DNA from: Promicromonospora sp. MEB111
Lineage (GTDB): Bacteria; Actinomycetota; Actinomycetes; Actinomycetales; Cellulomonadaceae
Reading direction: 5' to 3'
Assembly (NCBI RefSeq): GCF_030209445.1
Contig: NZ_JARVSD010000023.1
Coordinates: forward strand, 1-56,830
DNA: 56,830 nt
The notes under the pieces are model-generated. The model did no database searches and was not told the origin of the DNA. It saw only the letters and a list, made by a program, of their open reading frames with translations. This document shows, piece by piece, positions 51,895 to 56,830 of the stretch (the first letter of the stretch is position 1; every line of letters starts with the position of its first letter). Position numbers and translations under genes: made by a program.

Positions 51895-54561
51895 ATGAAG
51901 ACTATCGAGACGCGCGTTCACGCGCGCCAGAAGAGAACGCTGGCGGCGCTCGCGGCCGCCGCGCTGGTCGGGACGGCACTCGTGGCCGCGCCGACGGCGT
52001 TCGCGCACGACGGCCACGACGCCGCCGGCCCCGCGGACGCGGCGGCCGCCGCGGACACCGACTGGGGCAACTACGAGAAGATTCTGCTCACCAAGGACGT
52101 GGGCGAACCGATCGACATGGCGGTCCTGCCCGACCAGCGGGTGCTCCACACCGCCCGCAACGGCGACGTCCGGCTGACCGACCCGGCCACGGGCGTCACC
52201 CGCGTCGTCAACACCCTGGACGTGTACGCCAACTCGGAGGACGGCCTGCAGGGCATCGCCCTGGCGCCCGACTTCGCGGAGAGCAACCAGGTCTACCTCG
52301 TGTACGCGCCGCGGGACGCGGACGGCGACGGCGTGACGGACACACCGGCGGGCAACGCGCCCAACACGCTGCCCGCGGGCGAGGACGAGAGCTACTGGGA
52401 CCAGTGGGTGGGCGTGAACCGCCTGGCCCGCTACACCTGGACCGGCGACGGGCTCGACCTCGACTCGGAGCAGGCGATCCTCGACATCGAGGTGCAGCGC
52501 GGCCAGTGCTGCCACGTCGGCGCCGACATCGACTTCGACGGCGAGGGGAACCTCTACCTCTCGACCGGCGACAACACCCCGGCCGGCACGCCGGGCGCCA
52601 ACGGCTACGCCCCGAACAACGACGCCCCGAACATGAACCCGGGCTTCGACTCGCGGCGCGGGGCGGGAAACACCAACGACCTGCGGGGCAAGATCCTGCG
52701 GATCGACGTGAAGGACGAGATCCCCGCCGGCACGGCGCCGGGCGAGGGCAGCACCTACGACGTCCCCGCGGGCAACCTGTTCGCCCCCGGCACGGAGGGT
52801 ACGCGCCCCGAGATCTTCGTGATGGGCGTGCGCAACCCGTTCCGCATCGAGGTGGACCCCCAGACCAACTCCCTGACCTGGGGCGACTACGGGCCCGACG
52901 CCGGCGCCGCGAACGCGGACCGCGGGCCGATGGGCTACGTGGAGTGGAACGCCGTGGGCCTCGACGACCCGCACAACTCCGGCTGGCCGTACTGCCACGG
53001 CCCGAACGCGGCCTACAACGAGTGGAACTTCGAGACCGCCACGCCGCGCGAGTTCTTCGACTGCGCGGCGCCGGTCAACAACTCCCGCTGGAACACGGGC
53101 CTGACCAACCTGCCCCCGTCGCGGGCGGCCACCCTGTACTACGGCGACCAGGCGGGCCAGCAGCCCCGGGACGAGCTCGTGAGCTTCGGCTCGGGCAGCG
53201 GCCAGGCGCCGATGGGCGGCCCGGTCTACCACTACGACGCCGACAGCACGGCCCCGGGGAAGTTCCCCGAGTACTGGGACGGCAAGGCGTTCTTCGGCGA
53301 GTTCTCCCAGGACTACTACGCCGCGTTCAGCGTGGACTGGTCCACGTTCGAGGTCGGCGAGATCGAGGACTTCTTCCCCAACTCGGCGCTCACCGCCGCC
53401 GGCATGCCGATCAACGACAACCCGATCGACCTCGAGTTCGGCCCGGACGGCTCGCTGTACGTCCTGGAGTACGGCGACGGGTTCTTCCGGCAGAACCCGG
53501 ACTCCGGGCTCTACCGCATCGATCACGCCGAGGGCAACAAGGCGCCGCAGGCGCAGTTCACGGCCACGCCGGAGTCGTCCCCGTCCGCGCCGGTGGAGGT
53601 CGCGTTCGACGCGTCGGGCTCCAGCGACCCGGACGGCGACACGCTCACCTACGAGTGGGACGTCGACGGTGACGGCACCTTCGACCTGACCGGCCCGGAG
53701 GTCACGCACACCTATACCGAGCTCGGCGTCTACACGGCCCGCCTGCGCGTCACCGACGGCAGCGGCAAGCGCACGCTCACCTCGACGTCGATCAGCGTCG
53801 GCAACGAGGCGCCCGAGATCACCGTCGACTTCCCGGCCGACGGCGGTTTCTTCGACTGGGGCGACGAGGTCGCCTTCCAGGTGACCACGAACGACGCCGA
53901 GGACGGCACCGAGACCGTCTGCGAGCGGGTCGCCTGGTCGTACGGCCTCGGCCACGACGAGCACGCGCACCCCGAGGTGTCGGGCACCGGCTGCACCGGC
54001 GTCTTCCCGACCGACCCCAACTCCCCGGAGCACGGCGCCGGCGCGCACCTGTACGGCGCCGTCGTCATCACCTACACCGACAACGGGGCCAACGGCCTGC
54101 CGCCCGCCGCCGGCGAGGCGACGCTGCGCCTGAACCCCAAGCTGCAGCAGGCGGAGCACGCGACCCTGAAGGGCGTCGAGGTGGTCCAGGACGAGACGGC
54201 CTCGGCCGGCGCGTACGTGACCGGCCTCGGCAAGAAGGACTCGCTCGCCCTGGAGCGGGTGAGCCTGTCCGGGATCGACAGCGTGACCGCGACGGTGCGC
54301 GGCAAGGGGCAGCTCCAGCTCCGCTGGGGCTCGCCCACGGCCAGGCCGTTCGCGAGCGCGAAGGTGAACGCGCGCACGTGGAAGGACGTCGACCTGTCGT
54401 TCCGCGACCGCGACCAGACGGGGACGCTCTACGTCACGGCGACGGGCACCCTCGACGTGGACGCCCTGACGATGGTCGGCGAGGGCGTCGGTACGCCCCC
54501 CGCTGCCGAACAGAACTCGACCGGCCCGTCCGGGGCCGCTCGGACCGAAGGAGAGCAGTGA
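51895..54561 (+). CDS. secreted PQQ-type glucose/sorbosone dehydrogenase with PKD and CBM-like modules
   Basis: The ~888-residue protein has a signal peptide (TLAALAAAALVGTALVAAPT) cleaved probably after AFA, leaving HDGHD at the mature N-terminus. Residues ~56-549 form the GSDH propeller (EDGLQGIALAPDFAESNQVY, QCCHVGADIDFDGEGNLYLS, VMGVRNPFRIEVDPQTN, DLEFGPDGSLYVLEYGDGFF). A PKD domain follows (SSDPDGDTLTYEWDVDGDG), then the same EITVDFPADGGFFDWGDEV segment as in the giant ThuA protein, and a degenerate CBM6/35-like end. Whether it oxidises sugars with PQQ or binds another ligand is unproven. ATG 51895 is chosen because it directly starts the signal peptide; ATG 51841 adds 18 residues. Confidence 0.88.
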   Translation: MKTIETRVHARQKRTLAALAAAALVGTALVAAPTAFAHDGHDAAGPADAAAAADTDWGNYEKILLTKDVGEPIDMAVLPDQRVLHTARNGDVRLTDPATGVTRVVNTLDVYANSEDGLQGIALAPDFAESNQVYLVYAPRDADGDGVTDTPAGNAPNTLPAGEDESYWDQWVGVNRLARYTWTGDGLDLDSEQAILDIEVQRGQCCHVGADIDFDGEGNLYLSTGDNTPAGTPGANGYAPNNDAPNMNPGFDSRRGAGNTNDLRGKILRIDVKDEIPAGTAPGEGSTYDVPAGNLFAPGTEGTRPEIFVMGVRNPFRIEVDPQTNSLTWGDYGPDAGAANADRGPMGYVEWNAVGLDDPHNSGWPYCHGPNAAYNEWNFETATPREFFDCAAPVNNSRWNTGLTNLPPSRAATLYYGDQAGQQPRDELVSFGSGSGQAPMGGPVYHYDADSTAPGKFPEYWDGKAFFGEFSQDYYAAFSVDWSTFEVGEIEDFFPNSALTAAGMPINDNPIDLEFGPDGSLYVLEYGDGFFRQNPDSGLYRIDHAEGNKAPQAQFTATPESSPSAPVEVAFDASGSSDPDGDTLTYEWDVDGDGTFDLTGPEVTHTYTELGVYTARLRVTDGSGKRTLTSTSISVGNEAPEITVDFPADGGFFDWGDEVAFQVTTNDAEDGTETVCERVAWSYGLGHDEHAHPEVSGTGCTGVFPTDPNSPEHGAGAHLYGAVVITYTDNGANGLPPAAGEATLRLNPKLQQAEHATLKGVEVVQDETASAGAYVTGLGKKDSLALERVSLSGIDSVTATVRGKGQLQLRWGSPTARPFASAKVNARTWKDVDLSFRDRDQTGTLYVTATGTLDVDALTMVGEGVGTPPAAEQNSTGPSGAARTEGEQ

Positions 54562-55583
54562 TGGAATCACGCACTGACGTCAACCGCAGGAACTTTCTGA
54601 GGCTGGCCGGCGGCACCGTGGCCGTGGGTGCGGCGACGCTGGCCGGTGCCGGTCTCGCGGGCAGCGCCGCCGCGGCGACGCTCGCCCCGGCGACGGCGGC
54701 GACCGGGGCAGCGGCCGCCGGCCGGGGCGGGGGCCGCGTGCTCGTGCCCGCCGGCCACATCGGCATCCAGCTGTACTCGATCAGGGACAAGGTCTCCTCG
54801 CTCGGCTTCCGCACCGTCTTCGAGCGGCTGGCCGACATGGGCTACGCCGAGGTCGAGTTCGCCGGGTACACGCAGGGCCAGGTCGGGGCGATCACGCCCC
54901 AGGAGATCCGGCAGCTGCTCGACGACAACGGCCTGAGGGCCGTGGGCTCCCACCGCGGGATCTCGGACTTCGCCAACAACATGGAGCAGGAGCTCGACAT
55001 CGCCGAGACCCTCGGCATGGAGCACGTGGGCACCGCGCAGGCGCCCACCAGCAACCGCACGGTGGCCGGCTACCTCGCCGCCGCCGAGCAGTTCAACGGC
55101 TTCGGCGCGGCGGCGCGCGCCCGCGGCCTGAAGTTCTACCAGCACAACCACGACGGGGAGTTCGGCTTCGCCACCGACAACCCCGACGTGCGGCTCTACG
55201 ACGTCTTCTACGACAACACCGACCCCCGGAAGGTCTTCCTCGAGATGGACGTCTACTGGGCGTTCGTGGGGCAGCACCGCTACCCGGGCTTCGAGCCGGT
55301 GGACTACGTCAAGCGCAACCCGCACCGCTACCCGCTCCTGCACCTCAAGGACGGCGACGCGAACCCGGCGAACACCGGTGGCTACGACATCGTGGAGTTC
55401 GGGGCCGGCGACCTGCCGTACACCGAGTTCCTGTCGGCGCTCGCGGGCTCGGGCCGGCGGCACGGCATCTGGGAGCAGGACAACGCCGCCTCGGTGGCCG
55501 CACCCGGCTACCCGGTCGACTCGTTCGGCAACGCCGAGCGGTCGTACGTCGAGATCCGCTCGCTGCGGGCCGAGCGCTGCTGA
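54561..55583 (+). CDS. Tat-exported sugar phosphate isomerase/epimerase-like protein
   Basis: The 340-residue protein begins with a twin-arginine signal NRRNFLRLAGGTVAVGAATL (RR at residues 9-10) and an Ala-rich linker, and then a TIM-barrel isomerase/epimerase domain (HIGIQLYSIRDKVSSLGFRT, GYAEVEFAGYTQGQVGAITP). Likely metal-site segments are KFYQHNHDGEF, VFLEMDVYWAFVGQ, LLHLKDGDANP and HGIWEQDNA. Tat export suggests that it folds and loads its metal in the cytoplasm and then works outside, with the secreted ThuA/GSDH proteins. ATG 54561 overlaps the upstream stop by one base, so the two genes are coupled; GGAGAG precedes it. Confidence 0.92.
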   Translation: MESRTDVNRRNFLRLAGGTVAVGAATLAGAGLAGSAAAATLAPATAATGAAAAGRGGGRVLVPAGHIGIQLYSIRDKVSSLGFRTVFERLADMGYAEVEFAGYTQGQVGAITPQEIRQLLDDNGLRAVGSHRGISDFANNMEQELDIAETLGMEHVGTAQAPTSNRTVAGYLAAAEQFNGFGAAARARGLKFYQHNHDGEFGFATDNPDVRLYDVFYDNTDPRKVFLEMDVYWAFVGQHRYPGFEPVDYVKRNPHRYPLLHLKDGDANPANTGGYDIVEFGAGDLPYTEFLSALAGSGRRHGIWEQDNAASVAAPGYPVDSFGNAERSYVEIRSLRAERC

Positions 55584-55632
55584 TCCGGCGCGCGCAAGAG
55601 GGCTCGCAGCAGGGCTCGCAGCAGGGTGAGTG

Positions 55633-55668
55633 AGGTGTGGCCGACGCCGGAGGGCGCCGGCCACACCT
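55633..55668. terminator. bidirectional terminator between the isomerase and acetyltransferase genes
   Basis: AGGTGTGGCCG (55633-55643) pairs with CGGCCACACCT (55658-55668) and is followed by TT. It lies between convergent genes, 14 bp from the stop of the minus-strand gene. Confidence 0.8.
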
Positions 55669-55681
55669 TTCTGCCGGCGGA

Positions 55682-56302
55682 CTACGCCTGCGCGCGCAGC
55701 AGCACGAGGTCGTCGTGATCCAGGTCGCCCACCCGCTTGGTGCGCCTGCCGACCACCTCGAAGCCGCTCTTGCCGTAGAAGGCCTGGGCGCGCTCGTTGC
55801 GCGCGTTGGTGCCGAGCCAGAACGGCAGCCCGGGACCGAGCTGGGCCGCGGCGTCGACGGCGCTCCGCATGAGCGCGCCGGCCACCCCGCCGCCCAGGAC
55901 GTCGGGGTGCACGTAGATCTTGGACAGCTCGACGTAGGGCGCCTCGCGCCCGGTGGCCGCCAGGACGGCCTCGGCCTCGGCCGCGCCCTCGGGCCGGCCC
56001 AGGACGAGGAGCGCGTAGCCGAGCAGGCGCGTTCCGTCGTCGTGGACGAGCAGTGCGTGCTCCGCGCTGGTGGCCCACTCCCGGAAGTGGCCGGGCGTCA
56101 GCTTGTGCGCGATGTGTGTGGCCATGTCGGACGGCGGCGTGCCGGGCGGGCAGGCCAGGGGAAAGGTGAGGGCGGCGAGCCAGGCGGTCTCGGCCGCGTC
56201 GTCGATGCCCGCCCGGCGGACGCCGCCGGGGCGCGCTCCCGGGGCGGTGCGCCGGTCGGTCAGGTTCCCGGCGGACGGCGCCGGTGAGTGCTCAGGTGTC
56301 AC
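55682..56302 (-). CDS. GNAT family N-acetyltransferase
   Basis: The ~206-residue protein has the GNAT fold: GVRRAGIDDAAETAWLAAL at the N-terminus, LLGYALLVLGRPEG, and the central strand VELSKIYVHPDVLGGGVAGALM containing the acetyl-CoA pyrophosphate loop (V-x-P-x4-G-G-V-A-G, a slight variant of the Q/RxxGxG/A loop). FWLGTNARNERAQAFYGKSGFEVVGRRTKRVG follows as two adjoining segments with the usual AxxFYxKxGF. The substrate is unknown. I place the start at GTG 56302; an ATG at 56476 would add 58 residues of low-quality Arg-rich sequence. Confidence 0.88.
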   Translation of the reverse strand: MTPEHSPAPSAGNLTDRRTAPGARPGGVRRAGIDDAAETAWLAALTFPLACPPGTPPSDMATHIAHKLTPGHFREWATSAEHALLVHDDGTRLLGYALLVLGRPEGAAEAEAVLAATGREAPYVELSKIYVHPDVLGGGVAGALMRSAVDAAAQLGPGLPFWLGTNARNERAQAFYGKSGFEVVGRRTKRVGDLDHDDLVLLRAQA

Positions 56303-56745
56303 GACACGAACGTAGTACGCGGCCTCGGTACGCGGCCTCGACGTGCGGACGAGGCACGGGGAGCGGAAAATGATCGTGCGGGAGCGGCAACGGACGGCAC
56401 GTCGAGGTGTGCGGGCCAGGGGCTTGTGCCTCAGGTGCGTGGCCCCGGTCACAAGCGCTGTCCGATGTTTGCTCATGGGCTATTCAAATACGTCCTGACC
56501 TGCGGAAACATGGTGTGCCGCAGGCCACTGCGCCCGAGTTGGCGTGTACGCGGGATCGTGTGTAATGTTCTCCAGGTCAGCCCGACGGGCAGACGGACAC
56601 CGGGTAGGAAACGAACCGAGTGGCCGCGCCGGGGTTGAAACCCACATCGCAGGATCGAGGAACTTTGTGTTCCCCGGAATCGAGTGGGTCGCCATATTCG
56701 GCAAGCAGGTTGCAATTCCTTCCAGTTCTGAGAAACGGAAGCGAA
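56303..56745. promoter_or_regulatory. gene-free region with a possible upstream rRNA promoter
   Basis: No convincing gene is present in these 440 bp, and base composition becomes AT-richer to the right. TTGGCG (56539-56544), an 18-bp spacer and TAATGT (56563-56568) form a candidate promoter on the plus strand, possibly the distal one of tandem rRNA promoters. The left part must also contain the promoter of the minus-strand acetyltransferase. Confidence 0.4.
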
Positions 56746-56774
56746 TTTGATCGGCCGAAAGAATCTGGTAAGCT
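56746..56774 (+). promoter_or_regulatory. probable rRNA operon promoter
   Basis: TTTGAT (56746-56751), a 17-bp spacer and TAAGCT (56769-56774) form a promoter in an unusually AT-rich stretch for this genome. The gene-free sequence that follows to the window edge reads like an actinobacterial 16S rRNA leader, where purine-rich sequence precedes the boxA antitermination element. Confidence 0.6.
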
Positions 56775-56830
56775 AGAGGAACTGCCCCGGACAGGGAAGC
56801 GAACGAAAAGGTCGCGGCTCTGACGGTGTG
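56775..56830 (+). other. probable rRNA leader, cut by the window end
   Basis: The sequence after the promoter has a CCCCGGACAGGG-type small stem, then AGCGAACGAAAAGG, and ends GACGGTGTG. From memory, Micrococcales 16S leaders often continue from GTGTG into a boxA-like GTTTGAGAACTCAA. No coding frame with actinobacterial codon use is present. Confidence 0.5.

Overview
The window is about 57 kb of very GC-rich actinobacterial chromosome. The gene set suggests a member of the Micrococcales, perhaps Promicromonosporaceae or Cellulomonadaceae; this is an inference from gene content, GC-rich third codon positions, leaderless promoters and the cysteine desulfurase-mnmA-MetE-like-ligA neighbourhood, not from a database match. 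There is no integrase, transposase, CRISPR array or tRNA that I can see.

Left part (1-22 kb) is mostly housekeeping. It holds the 3' part of a large VanW-type envelope protein, then a translationally coupled ACT-like/pheA/tyrA operon for phenylalanine and tyrosine, a KstD-like flavoprotein and glgX on the minus strand, and etfB-etfA separated by a 90-bp tandem repeat. A ThiF-rhodanese fusion, a Tat-exported PhoX phosphatase, a nitroreductase-like/PaaK-like gene pair, and the cysteine desulfurase-mnmA-methionine-synthase-like run follow.

Middle part (22-35 kb) starts with an AbiEi-like gene enclosed by palindromic repeats and a prolyl oligopeptidase. Next is a complete five-gene conservon (CvnA-E type: membrane histidine-kinase-like ATPase, roadblock protein, DUF742 protein, small GTPase, cytochrome P450), then a convergent flavin monooxygenase and ligA.

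Right part (35-55.6 kb) is the most distinctive. It appears to be one carbohydrate locus: a ROK repressor, an RbsABC-type ABC importer, a Gfo/Idh/MocA dehydrogenase, a cytoplasmic and a Tat-exported sugar isomerase/epimerase, and three large secreted multidomain proteins. The secreted proteins carry ThuA, PQQ-type glucose/sorbosone dehydrogenase, 3-keto-disaccharide hydrolase (DUF1080), PA14-like, PKD, CBM and concanavalin-like modules. A small secreted, C-terminally anchored protein sits between them. The same dyad operator (8-bp arms, 12-bp spacer, overlapping the -35 box) lies in front of the importer and in front of the DUF1080 gene, which ties the two sides together as a putative ROK regulon. 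I infer a system for oxidative (keto-sugar) processing of an unknown glycoside that begins outside the membrane.

The right edge (from about 56.5 kb) becomes less GC-rich and looks like the promoter and leader of a ribosomal RNA operon whose 16S gene would begin beyond the window.
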